Part shown: positions 16,370-24,377 of the stretch, piece by piece | Layout of the letters: each line of letters opens with the position of its first letter | How positions within the stretch are numbered: position 1 is the stretch's first letter | Assembly: GCA_963779515.1 (NCBI GenBank) | Contig: CAVZYN010000018.1 | Location: forward strand, 310,001 to 374,000 | DNA from: CAVZYN01 sp963779515 | Lineage (GTDB): Bacteria; Pseudomonadota; Alphaproteobacteria; Rhizobiales; Hyphomicrobiaceae | Direction of reading: 5' to 3' | Length of the DNA stretch: 64,000 nt | The notes under the pieces: model-generated | Told to the model about the DNA's origin: nothing | Databases searched by the model: none | Seen by the model: only the letters and a program-made list of their open reading frames with translations | Position numbers and translations under genes: made by a program

Positions 16370-17284
16370 ATGATCGAATCCGAAACAAGAGCCAACGCAG
16401 CAAGCCTTCTCGCCTGGTATCGCGAGATGGGCGTCGATGCAGTCGTTGGCGAGACGCCGGTTGACTGGCTCGCCGTCGGCGATCGGCCGCTGGGCGCCAT
16501 CGCGCGCGCTGCCATTGCGGAAGCGTTGGGTGAGGCCACGTCAGCGCCACCGATGCCGCGGTCGCCGCAGACGACGGTGCCGGCCGCTGAGCAGCGCTTG
16601 ACGCCCGTTGCGCGCCCCGCGCCCGCATCGCCGCCGCTGGTAATCGGCACCGCGCGGCCGTTCTCGGCGGCCGCCCCCGATGAAGCCGTCATGGCGGCGC
16701 GTACGGCCGCCCGCGCGGCCACGTCCCTCGATGACCTCGCGGCGACGCTCAATGGCTTCAATGGCTGCGGCCTCAAGGCGACCGCCAAGAACCTTTGCTT
16801 TTACCGTGGCGCCAAGCACGCCCGCATCATGATGATCGGCGAAGCGCCCGGCCGCGACGAGGATTTCGAAGGCAAGCCCTTCGTCGGCCGCGCGGGGCAG
16901 TTGCTCGATAAGATGCTGGCCGCGATCCAGCTCACCGACGCCGACGTCCACATCACCAACATCGTCTATTGGCGCCCGCCCGGGAATCGCACGCCGACGC
17001 CGCAAGAAGCGCAAGTCTGCCGCCCGTTCCTCGAACGCCAGATCGAGCTTGTCGCGCCCGACCTGATCGTTCTGCTCGGCGGCGCGGCGGCCAAGCATGT
17101 GCTCGACGTACCGGACGGCATCATGCGGCTGCGCGGCAAGTGGCGCGACATCGACATCGCAGGACGCAAACTGCGCGCGCTCGCGACATTGCACCCGGCG
17201 TTTTTGCTGCGCTCGCCCGCCAACAAGCGGCAAGCCTGGCAGGATCTGCTGCGGTTGAAATCCGCGCTGGCTGAAAAATCCTGA
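16370..17284 (+). CDS. Uracil-DNA glycosylase, family 4 (iron-sulfur type)
   Basis: 304 residues. A variable Pro/Ala-rich N-terminal region (about 1-110) precedes the catalytic domain. That domain has GCGLKATAKNLCFYRG, the uracil-pocket motif GEAPGRDEDFEGKPFVGRAG, ITNIVYWRPPGNRTP and the C-terminal HPAFLLRSP. Cys residues at NGCGL, NLCF and QVCRPF fit the 4Fe-4S cluster of family 4. The protein excises uracil from DNA to start base-excision repair. Followed after 9 bp by a nitroreductase. Confidence 0.93.
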   Translation: MIESETRANAASLLAWYREMGVDAVVGETPVDWLAVGDRPLGAIARAAIAEALGEATSAPPMPRSPQTTVPAAEQRLTPVARPAPASPPLVIGTARPFSAAAPDEAVMAARTAARAATSLDDLAATLNGFNGCGLKATAKNLCFYRGAKHARIMMIGEAPGRDEDFEGKPFVGRAGQLLDKMLAAIQLTDADVHITNIVYWRPPGNRTPTPQEAQVCRPFLERQIELVAPDLIVLLGGAAAKHVLDVPDGIMRLRGKWRDIDIAGRKLRALATLHPAFLLRSPANKRQAWQDLLRLKSALAEKS

Positions 17285-17293
17285 GGACCGACG

Positions 17294-18124
17294 ATGTCGA
17301 AACTGGCCGAGACGCTACGCCTTCGCTTCGGCGATTTCGCGCATGATGTCGATCCTGCCTTCGCCAGCAATGAAATGCTGCAGCGCCTGGCCGGACGCGG
17401 CGTCTGCCGCCGCTTCAAGCCCGAGCCGCTTCCAGCCGCGTTGGTCGATACACTCTGTGCGTTGGCCCTGAGCGCGCCCGCCAAAAGCGATCTGCAACAG
17501 CGCGACATCGTCATCGTCGAGGATGCCGCCATTCGCGGGCGCATCGACACGTTGCTGGCGTCTCAAGATTGGATTCCCGCCGCGCCGAATTTCCTCATTG
17601 TCTGCGGCAACAATCGCCGCCAGCGCCAGATCCACGCCTGGCGCAATCGCCCTTTTGCCAACGATCATCTGGATCCCTTCTTCAATGCCGCGGTCGATGC
17701 CGGCATCGCGCTCGCGACCTTCATCAGTGCTGCCGAAGCGGCGGGTGTCGGCTGCTGCCCGATCAGCGTCATTCGCGATCATGCCGCCGAGGTGAGCACA
17801 TTGCTCGGCCTGCCGGATCATGTCTTCCCGGTCGCCGCCATCGGCTTTGGCTGGCCGGCGCGTGCGCATCACATTAGTATGCGTCTGCCGCTGTCGGCGA
17901 CGGTGCATCGCAATCGCTTCAACGAGGACGGATTGCGCGAAAAGATCGACGCCTACGATCGCCGCCGTCACGCGGCGCAACCGATCCGCAGTCAGCGCAA
18001 CGTGGCGGCCTTCGGAACCGATCCGGACTATGGCTGGTCGGAAGACAAGGCGCGGCAGTATGCAACGCCCGAACGGGCGGACTTCGGCGCCTTCGTCCGC
18101 GCCAAGGGATTCAAGTTAGACTGA
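17294..18124 (+). CDS. Nitroreductase-family FMN oxidoreductase
   Basis: 276 residues. Residues 33-45 (GRGVCRRFKPEPL) and 60-70 (SAPAKSDLQQRD) match the FMN-phosphate binding start of NfsA/FRP-type nitroreductases. The segment AAVDAGIALATFISAAEAAGVGCCPI followed by VAAIGFGWPA gives the second half of the fold. It probably reduces nitro compounds, quinones or flavin with NAD(P)H in the cytosol. It sits between the UDG and moaB genes on the same strand. Confidence 0.85.
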   Translation: MSKLAETLRLRFGDFAHDVDPAFASNEMLQRLAGRGVCRRFKPEPLPAALVDTLCALALSAPAKSDLQQRDIVIVEDAAIRGRIDTLLASQDWIPAAPNFLIVCGNNRRQRQIHAWRNRPFANDHLDPFFNAAVDAGIALATFISAAEAAGVGCCPISVIRDHAAEVSTLLGLPDHVFPVAAIGFGWPARAHHISMRLPLSATVHRNRFNEDGLREKIDAYDRRRHAAQPIRSQRNVAAFGTDPDYGWSEDKARQYATPERADFGAFVRAKGFKLD

Positions 18125-18148
18125 CGCATCACGCGCAAAGGACCTACC

Positions 18149-18691
18149 ATGCCGCGCATCGACCCGAGCCGTCCCTTCATCCCTGTGCGCATCGCCGTGC
18201 TGACCATGTCGGACACGCGCAGCCTCGCGGAGGATAAATCCGGCAACACGCTGGCCGAAATGATCCGGGACGCTGGCCACGAGGTCGCCGATCGCGCCTT
18301 GGTCAAGGACGACATCGGCCAGATCCGCGCCCAAGTTGAGTCCTGGATCGCCGATCCGGCGATCGATGTGGTGATCACCACGGGCGGCACTGGATTCACC
18401 GGTCGCGACGTCACGCCCGAAGCCGTCAAGCCGCTGTTCGAAAAGGAGATCGACGGCTTCTCGACCGTCTTTCACATGCTCTCGTTCCAGAAAATCGAAA
18501 CCTCGACAATTCAATCGCGCGCCTGCGCCGGGCTCACGCGCGGCACCTACATTTTCTGCCTGCCGGGGTCGCCGGGCGCCTGCAAGGACGCCTGGAACGG
18601 CATCCTGAAATGGCAGTTCGACAACCGCCACCGCCCCTGCAATTTCGTCGAGATCATGCCGCGCCTCGAAGAGCATCGGCCGAAGAGTTGA
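18149..18691 (+). CDS. moaB: Molybdenum cofactor biosynthesis protein B
   Basis: 180 residues. Signatures are PVRIAVLTMSDTRSLAEDKS, the molybdopterin-binding VVITTGGTGFTGRDVTPEAV and IFCLPGSPGACKDAWNGIL. MoaB-type proteins adenylylate molybdopterin or act as paralogues of MogA. The window also encodes a molybdenum hydroxylase (30856-33558) that needs this cofactor. The gene ends 5 bp before the stop of a convergent unknown gene. Confidence 0.94.
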   Translation: MPRIDPSRPFIPVRIAVLTMSDTRSLAEDKSGNTLAEMIRDAGHEVADRALVKDDIGQIRAQVESWIADPAIDVVITTGGTGFTGRDVTPEAVKPLFEKEIDGFSTVFHMLSFQKIETSTIQSRACAGLTRGTYIFCLPGSPGACKDAWNGILKWQFDNRHRPCNFVEIMPRLEEHRPKS

Positions 18692-18696
18692 GGCTG

Positions 18697-19008
18697 TCAG
18701 CGGCCCGTGCCGAATCGATAGCCGTCGGGCTGCAGCCAGATCGAGTCCTGCCGTTCTCGCGCCAGCATGTCGAGCGGGGTGTCTTGCAATTGCACGCCGT
18801 CGACCGCCGCCCTGAGATCGACGGTGTTGTCGAGCACGGAACCACCCATCAAAAACTGCCGGCCGGTCGCGTCGTTGCATGGCAAGACCACCCGCTTGAT
18901 GCGCAGCCGGTTGCGCTGTCCGTCGGGCTTCCGCACGATGGCATCGATGTCATCGATCCGCGCTTCGCCGTCGAACAGCGCTGTCTCGTAAACCTGATTG
19001 ACGAACAT
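18697..19008 (-). CDS. Hypothetical protein, second of an unknown pair
   Basis: 103 residues, starting MFVNQVYETALFDGEARIDD. It is soluble, with no signal and no recognised motif. It lies 18 bp downstream of the 209-residue unknown gene on the same strand, so they are probably co-transcribed. The sequence is mostly short beta-prone stretches. I do not recognise a family. Confidence 0.6.
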   Translation of the reverse strand: MFVNQVYETALFDGEARIDDIDAIVRKPDGQRNRLRIKRVVLPCNDATGRQFLMGGSVLDNTVDLRAAVDGVQLQDTPLDMLARERQDSIWLQPDGYRFGTGR

Positions 19009-19026
19009 ACCATACGCCCGATCCGG

Positions 19027-19656
19027 TTAAGTCGTGACCGGGACGCCGAGTGCCTCGCGCGCCCACGACGATCCATAACTGTGGAAACCATCGCCGACAT
19101 CGGCGAACACCAGCGCGGAGTTCGCTTTCGACGCTTCGACGATCAGGTTGCGCCGGCCGAGCGCGGACGCCGCCACCGCCTTCAGTTCGGCGAAATTGCG
19201 CAAGCGGCGCATCTGATCCCATTCGCCGACCAGCCGGCGCAGCGGGTGATGCGCGTCGAGGTTCTCGGCGTCCACCATCCGCGTCAGGATGTCGCCGCCG
19301 CTCGCCTTGCGCGCACGCCGCATGAGTTTGTCGAAATGGGTGAACAGTTGCGTCTTGTCGGCAAAAACGCCGAACGTCCAGCCGCCGTCGGCGGCGGCAT
19401 CCGAGACGATGGCGCGGTCGCATTTTTGGCCGCCGAGCCAAGTCTTGAGGTGAACCAGCGCGGGCTCCGAGACCCGCTTGGGACAGAGCCGGATCTGTAG
19501 CGCCGCCCCGAAACGATCGGCTGCGATGAAGCCGAGCGTGCGGACGGCATAATCAGCAAAGTCGCCGCCCGAAAACGGCGAGTCGAACGCGCGGCGCAAC
19601 TCAGCCGAGTTGCCGCTCCACATGGTCCCGCAATCGTCGATAAAGAAATTTGCCAC
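19027..19656 (-). CDS. Hypothetical protein, first of an unknown pair
   Basis: 209 residues with a GTG start at 19656; a G-rich AGGGG element lies upstream. The N-terminus MANFFIDDCGTMWSGN and the segment FGVFADKTQLFTHFDKL are distinctive, but no family comes to mind. There is no signal peptide or membrane helix. The 5' region (19700-19850) is clearly AT-richer than its surroundings and probably holds the promoter. Confidence 0.65.
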   Translation of the reverse strand: MANFFIDDCGTMWSGNSAELRRAFDSPFSGGDFADYAVRTLGFIAADRFGAALQIRLCPKRVSEPALVHLKTWLGGQKCDRAIVSDAAADGGWTFGVFADKTQLFTHFDKLMRRARKASGGDILTRMVDAENLDAHHPLRRLVGEWDQMRRLRNFAELKAVAASALGRRNLIVEASKANSALVFADVGDGFHSYGSSWAREALGVPVTT

Positions 19657-19846
19657 GTACCACCCCTCCCCCGAAGGACAGTCGATTTTCTCTTGCTAGG
19701 TAATTGATGCTCGCGACCCACTAACGCCGTCTAAATGCGCAGCCCACACCACGAAGATAACACTTCGCACCAAACAGAATAAATCGTCTGCGGCAGAGTG
19801 GCATAAGTATATGATATTGAATAGTAATAATTCGAAAACAAGACGT

Positions 19847-20512
19847 CTATCTTGGCAAGATGCGCCGGCCAGATCGCGACCCCGAAACCCTAAAATCGCA
19901 GGCCGTATCGACGTCGGCCAAACGCGCGGCATGCGCAACTCTGAGTCCGGCGAGATTGCGCACCGTATCCGCCAAGGTCTCGGGGCTCGACCACCGCACC
20001 TGCTGGAACATCCGCGGCGTCCGTGGCCGCCGGCGTGCGCCGGCGAGCCAAAAGCCACCGTCCGTTGCCGGCCCGAAGACGGCGTCGTGACGGCCGAGCA
20101 GACGGAAGGCACCAGCAATCAATGCGGGGCGCACATCCGGAATGTCGGTGCCGATCAAGATCACCGGCCCCAACGGCGCGCGATCGATCGCCCGCTGCAT
20201 GCGCTGTCCGAGGTCGCCCTGGCCTTGGCGTGTCCGCGCAAGGTGATGGGGCCATGCGCGGCAAGCGATGGCCGCATCGGGTGCGACGGCCAAGGTCGTA
20301 ACCCACCTGGGATCATGTGCGAGCCGCCCAATCACGGCCCGCGACGTCGCCCGATAGAACCGTGTCGCGGTCGCCGTGCCGAGGTCGCGCGCAAGCCGCG
20401 TCTTCACGCGGCCCGCGACCGGCGCCTTGACCATGACGATGAGCCGCCAACGAAACGGCGCCGCGATTGCGCGCGGCGCCGTCCAAATATCAGGCTTCAC
20501 AGGGCGGTTCAT
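19847..20512 (-). CDS. TIGR04282/DUF2064-type glycosyltransferase-like protein
   Basis: 221 residues. The nucleotide-sugar-transferase-like start MVKAPVAGRVKTRLARDLG is followed by VILIGTDIPDV and DAVFGPATDGGFWLAGARR, the hallmarks of the DUF2064 (CofC-like) family. These proteins are typically encoded beside a TIGR04283 glycosyltransferase; that partner lies 1.1 kb away on the same strand (21672-22373), separated by a metallo-hydrolase gene. The biochemical role is not established. Confidence 0.82.
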   Translation of the reverse strand: MNRPVKPDIWTAPRAIAAPFRWRLIVMVKAPVAGRVKTRLARDLGTATATRFYRATSRAVIGRLAHDPRWVTTLAVAPDAAIACRAWPHHLARTRQGQGDLGQRMQRAIDRAPLGPVILIGTDIPDVRPALIAGAFRLLGRHDAVFGPATDGGFWLAGARRRPRTPRMFQQVRWSSPETLADTVRNLAGLRVAHAARLADVDTACDFRVSGSRSGRRILPR

Positions 20513-20536
20513 GCGAGTGATGCGCCGCCCGTAAGC

Positions 20537-21532
20537 TCAGGCTTTCACCGGCACGTAGGCGTAACCGTTGCCGTCCTTCTTGACGGAGCCAGCGCCGGGC
20601 ATGCCCCAATGATATCCGGTCATGACGATCTTGTCGGCGATCGCACGGTCGAACACCTTGCGCCGCGTCGCCGCCGCCATCGCCTTGTCGCCGTCGAACG
20701 CGATCGACCAGTCCGGATTGGCGACGTTGATCGCTGGAATGTTCGTCACGTCACCGAGCACCATCATCTGGCTCTTGCCGCTCGACACCAGATAGCTCGT
20801 GTGACCGGGCGTATGTCCGTACGTCGCGACCGAGCGCACGCCGGGCAGGATCTCTTTGTCCGCCTCGATCTGCTTGATGTTCTTCCACTTCGGGAACGTG
20901 TTTTGAATGCGTTGCGCGGCGGGCCGATTGCCTTCTGGCAGTTTGCCGATCAGATCCGGGGCGGTCCAATGCGCATACTCTGCGGCCGGAACGAAGATTT
21001 CCGCATCCGGGAAGACCTGGCTGTTGGTCTCTTTCGAGATCATGCCGGAGATGTGGTCGGGATGGAAATGCGTCACCACGATCGCTGAGATCTTCGACGG
21101 CTCGATGCCGGCGGAGTACATGTTCTTCGCCATCATGCGGCCGGTGTCGGCTCCGCCGACTTGCCCGCCCGTCGAGCTGTCGAACATGATGTATTTGCCC
21201 TTCGACTTGATGACCGTCACCGTGAACCAGTTCGGACGCGTATCGCCTGGCAAGCCGCCTTTCACCAGCGCAGCTTTGATCTGCTCTGCGGTCGTTCCCG
21301 GAATGAATGCCGGATCGATGGCGGCCGGCGCGGCAGCGCCGTCATAGATCTGCGTCACTTCGATGTCGCCGACCTTGAATTTGAAGAAACCCTTGTCTGT
21401 GAGGCTCGGTTTGGCAGGACCTTTCTGCTGCGCGTTGGCCTCGCCGATGAATGCGAGATTGCCATCGAGGCCGAGTGTGGCGCCAGCGGCGGCGGCGGAA
21501 AGGACGAATGTCCGTCGTGAAGAAGATGTCAT
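20537..21532 (-). CDS. Tat-exported metallo-beta-lactamase-fold hydrolase
   Basis: 331 residues from ATG 21532 (MTSSSRRTFVLSAAAAG, a twin-arginine signal with cleavage near NAQQ). The metal site is THFHPDHISG at about residue 155-165, with later His in GHTPGHTSYL and the Asp in LGDVTNIP. The family includes lactonases, alkylsulfatase-like and teichoic-type hydrolases; the substrate is unknown. The enzyme is exported folded to the periplasm. It splits a glycosyltransferase gene pair. Confidence 0.88.
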   Translation of the reverse strand: MTSSSRRTFVLSAAAAGATLGLDGNLAFIGEANAQQKGPAKPSLTDKGFFKFKVGDIEVTQIYDGAAAPAAIDPAFIPGTTAEQIKAALVKGGLPGDTRPNWFTVTVIKSKGKYIMFDSSTGGQVGGADTGRMMAKNMYSAGIEPSKISAIVVTHFHPDHISGMISKETNSQVFPDAEIFVPAAEYAHWTAPDLIGKLPEGNRPAAQRIQNTFPKWKNIKQIEADKEILPGVRSVATYGHTPGHTSYLVSSGKSQMMVLGDVTNIPAINVANPDWSIAFDGDKAMAAATRRKVFDRAIADKIVMTGYHWGMPGAGSVKKDGNGYAYVPVKA

Positions 21533-21671
21533 GGGTTGCTCCCCGGGGTGATGATGATCCACGCCGCCACGCGCGCCGAAAAATTGGCGGGAGGCACCGA
21601 GGACGGTACTGGGCCTTATACAGTGAACAACGTCCGCGAGGCACTAAGGATTCCCGCTCACGCAATTGTTA

Positions 21672-22373
21672 TCAGGCCTGTGGGCGCTCATAGAACCGTG
21701 CGATCCGTGCAGCTGGAACCCGCAGGTAGTAGAGCGCCAGGCATGCCGCGTTGCGCAGAGATCGTCGCAGATAGCCGTCCCGGCGATAGCGAACAGCACT
21801 CGTCACCGCCGCCGTGCGGAAGATCACGACACGGCCGCGCCCGAGCCGCCGGACGATATCGACGTCTTCCATCAGCGGGATCGGCCGGTGCCCACCGATC
21901 TCGCGATAGAGCCGCTGTGGCACGAGCAATCCCTGATCTCCATAGGGAATCCGGAATACGGTGCAGCGCAACGAAACCAGTGTCTCCAAGAGGCGTGGCT
22001 TGAAGCCGAGGTCATCGAGGGCGAAGCGAAACGAGGCGGCCGACATCGGCCGCGTTCCGCCGTCAACCCGGTCGATAAAGGCCTGGGCTTCGCGATGCCA
22101 GCCGTCGTCAAGAACGGTGTCTGCATGCAGAAACAGCAGCCACGGGAACCGCGCCTGCGCCGCACCTTCTGCGAGCTGGCCGCCGCGGCCGGAGCCCGTG
22201 CGCAGCACCGTAGCACCCGCGTGGTCGGCGATCTCGCAACTGCGATCGGTTGATCCGCCATCGACCACTATGACCTCGCGCACAATGCCATCGACGACAG
22301 CCGGGACGAGGGCGGTGAGGGCCGACGGAAGGCCGGCCTCGGCGTTGAGCGTTGGAACGATGACAGTGATCAT
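21672..22373 (-). CDS. TIGR04283-type glycosyltransferase (family 2)
   Basis: 233 residues. It starts MITVIVPTLNAEAGLPSAL, has REVIVVDGGSTDRSCEIAD and the DxD-like LLFLHADTVLDDG, and ends with a hydrophobic segment near ACLALYYLRVPAARIARFY. This is a GT2 fold of the short TIGR04283 class. Function unknown; it is usually paired with TIGR04282 (at 19847-20512 here). Confidence 0.88.
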   Translation of the reverse strand: MITVIVPTLNAEAGLPSALTALVPAVVDGIVREVIVVDGGSTDRSCEIADHAGATVLRTGSGRGGQLAEGAAQARFPWLLFLHADTVLDDGWHREAQAFIDRVDGGTRPMSAASFRFALDDLGFKPRLLETLVSLRCTVFRIPYGDQGLLVPQRLYREIGGHRPIPLMEDVDIVRRLGRGRVVIFRTAAVTSAVRYRRDGYLRRSLRNAACLALYYLRVPAARIARFYERPQA

Positions 22374-22464
22374 GGAGCCGCACGGAGTGAATCGGCGGCA
22401 CTATAGGCTCTGCCCCACTCTGCGACAAAGTCTGCGCCACTGACGTTTCGATCCGGCAATAGAT

Positions 22465-22479
22465 GTTCTTGTAATGTTC
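22465..22479 (+). promoter_or_regulatory. LexA (SOS) box, alphaproteobacterial type
   Basis: GTTC (22465-22468), 7-bp spacer TTGTAAT, GTTC (22476-22479): a perfect match to the direct-repeat consensus GTTC-N7-GTTC of alphaproteobacterial LexA. It ends 13 bp before the start codon of the radical SAM gene, where a bound repressor would block transcription or its start. Confidence 0.65.
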
Positions 22480-22492
22480 TGATTTTCGGGGT

Positions 22493-23617
22493 ATGAGTTC
22501 GAGCATGCAGAACCGCTCTGGCACACCCGAACAAACGAAGCCGGCCCTGACAGCGGAGGATCTGCGTCGCGGCCGCGGCGCCCGGTCCAATCGGGCGAGC
22601 CGCTTCGACAGCGAGGCGCGCGTCGATTTTGATGACGGCTGGGAAAGCCTCGCGGAACTCGATGCCTTCAAGACCGAGGTCCACCGCGAGACCGCCAAGA
22701 GCATCATCGCCACCAACGACAGCCCCGATCTCTCGTTCGATCGCTCGATCAATCCCTATCGCGGCTGCGAACACGGTTGCATCTATTGCTATGCGCGGCC
22801 GACCCATTGCTACCTTGGGCATTCGGCGGGCCTCGACTTCGAAACCAAGCTCTACGCCAAGGTCAATGCCGCGGCACTGCTCGAACGCGAGCTGTCGAAT
22901 CCGCGTTACACGCCGCGCACCATCGCGCTCGGCGCGGTGACCGATCCCTATCAACCGATCGAGCGCGAGCATCGCATCACCCGCCAAGTTCTCGAGGTCC
23001 TGGAACGCACCGGCCATCCCGTCGGCATTGTCACCAAATCCGCGCTGGTTGTGCGTGATCTCGATATCTTGTCGCGGATGGCTGCGCGCGGTCTGGTCAA
23101 GGTCGCGATGTCGGTGACAACGCTCGATCGCAAGCTCGCTCGAGCCATGGAGCCGCGTGCCGCGACGCCGCCGAAACGCTTGGATGCGATTCGCCAATTG
23201 GCGGCCGCCGGCGTGCCGGTCACCGTGCTGGTCGCGCCGATCGTTCCCGCGCTCAATGATCAAGAGATCGAGCAGATCCTCGCCGCCGCGCACGACGCGG
23301 GCGCCTCGGAAGCAGGCTATGTGCTGCTGCGCTTGCCGTTGGAGCTCAAGGACCTGTTCCGGGAATGGCTCGCGACCGAGTACCCGGATCGAAAAGATCG
23401 CGTCATCAACATTCTGCGCTCGATGCACGGCGGCAAGGACTATGTCGCTGAATTTGGGCTGCGCCAGCGCGGCGCGGGCCCCTACGCCGAACAGATCGGG
23501 CTGCGCTTTCGCCTTGCCGCAAAGCGTCTCGGCATGAACGAGCGCGGCAAGTATCGCCTCTCAACCGAGCACTTTCGCCATCCCGTCCCGAAAGGCGGGC
23601 AAATGAAGCTATTCTGA
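22493..23617 (+). CDS. PA0069-family radical SAM protein (SplB-like fold)
   Basis: 374 residues. The radical SAM cluster motif is CEHGCIYCYARPTHCYLG at about residues 92-110 (C-x3-C-x2-C). The upstream segment SINPYRGCEHGC and downstream VTDPYQPIEREHRITRQVLE are typical of the PA0069/Rv2578c group, related to spore photoproduct lyase. The C-terminus ends in KGGQMKLF. The reaction is unknown. A perfect LexA box overlaps its promoter region, which points to a DNA-damage role. It is divergent from the TIGR04283 gene. Confidence 0.88.
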   Translation: MSSSMQNRSGTPEQTKPALTAEDLRRGRGARSNRASRFDSEARVDFDDGWESLAELDAFKTEVHRETAKSIIATNDSPDLSFDRSINPYRGCEHGCIYCYARPTHCYLGHSAGLDFETKLYAKVNAAALLERELSNPRYTPRTIALGAVTDPYQPIEREHRITRQVLEVLERTGHPVGIVTKSALVVRDLDILSRMAARGLVKVAMSVTTLDRKLARAMEPRAATPPKRLDAIRQLAAAGVPVTVLVAPIVPALNDQEIEQILAAAHDAGASEAGYVLLRLPLELKDLFREWLATEYPDRKDRVINILRSMHGGKDYVAEFGLRQRGAGPYAEQIGLRFRLAAKRLGMNERGKYRLSTEHFRHPVPKGGQMKLF

Positions 23618-23682
23618 TCCCCGTTTTTGACATTCCCGGCGAATCCCATGATCCCTCAGCCAGTCTTGAGAGGGTATGGGCC

Positions 23683-24306
23683 ATGAAGCCGAGCTTTGAG
23701 CTCGAGGCCAACGAGATCCAGCTCGCTGGTGGGCCGATCGCCGGCGTGGATGAGGCCGGACGCGGCCCGTGGGCGGGCCCTGTCGTCGCCGCCGCCGTGA
23801 TCCTTGACCCGGGCAATATTCCAACCGGCATTGCCAACTCGAAGCAGCTTGATCCGGAAACACGCGCGTTTCTTTATGCGCGCATCATGGAAGCTGCCGA
23901 CGTCGGCGTCGGCATTGCCGGCATCGATCGGATCGACCGCGACAACATCCTCAACGCGACCATGTGGGCCATGGCCGAAGCCGTTGCAGGATTGAAAGCG
24001 AGCCCCCGCCTCGCATTGATCGATGGCAATCGCAAACCGCAGCTTGCGTGCGCGTCGCGAACGATCGTCAAAGGCGACGCTAAATGCCTCTCGATCGCCG
24101 CCGCCTCGATCATCGCCAAGGTCACGCGCGACCGCATCATGATCGAACTCGCCAAGGCGTATCCGGGCTACGGTTTCGACCGCCACAAGGGCTACGGTAC
24201 GCCCGACCATCAAGCGGCGATCCAGCGTCACGGTGTCTGCCCCGAGCATCGCCGCTCGTTCAAGCCCGTGCAGCTCGCCCTCGGCCTCGGCCTTGAACTG
24301 CTCTGA
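23683..24306 (+). CDS. rnhB: Ribonuclease HII
   Basis: 207 residues. The active-site signature is IAGVDEAGRGPWAGPVVAAAVIL (first 20: IAGVDEAGRGPWAGPVVAAA), followed by LDPETRAF, KGDAKCLSIAAASIIAKVTRD and FDRHKGYGTPDHQAAI. It removes ribonucleotides and RNA primers from DNA. It ends at a strong terminator shared with the convergent TRAP genes. Confidence 0.96.
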   Translation: MKPSFELEANEIQLAGGPIAGVDEAGRGPWAGPVVAAAVILDPGNIPTGIANSKQLDPETRAFLYARIMEAADVGVGIAGIDRIDRDNILNATMWAMAEAVAGLKASPRLALIDGNRKPQLACASRTIVKGDAKCLSIAAASIIAKVTRDRIMIELAKAYPGYGFDRHKGYGTPDHQAAIQRHGVCPEHRRSFKPVQLALGLGLELL

Positions 24307-24325
24307 CGCAGGGCACTGCTGAAAT

Positions 24326-24354
24326 AAAAACCCCGGCCTATCGGTCGGGGTTTT
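24326..24354. terminator. Bidirectional rho-independent terminator
   Basis: AAAACCCCG pairs with CGGGGTTTT through GCCTATCGGT, followed by a T run on the plus strand and an equivalent T run on the minus strand. It lies between rnhB and the convergent TRAP transporter genes. Confidence 0.85.
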
Positions 24355-24377
24355 CATCTTCGTCCGCGCCTCAGCGG

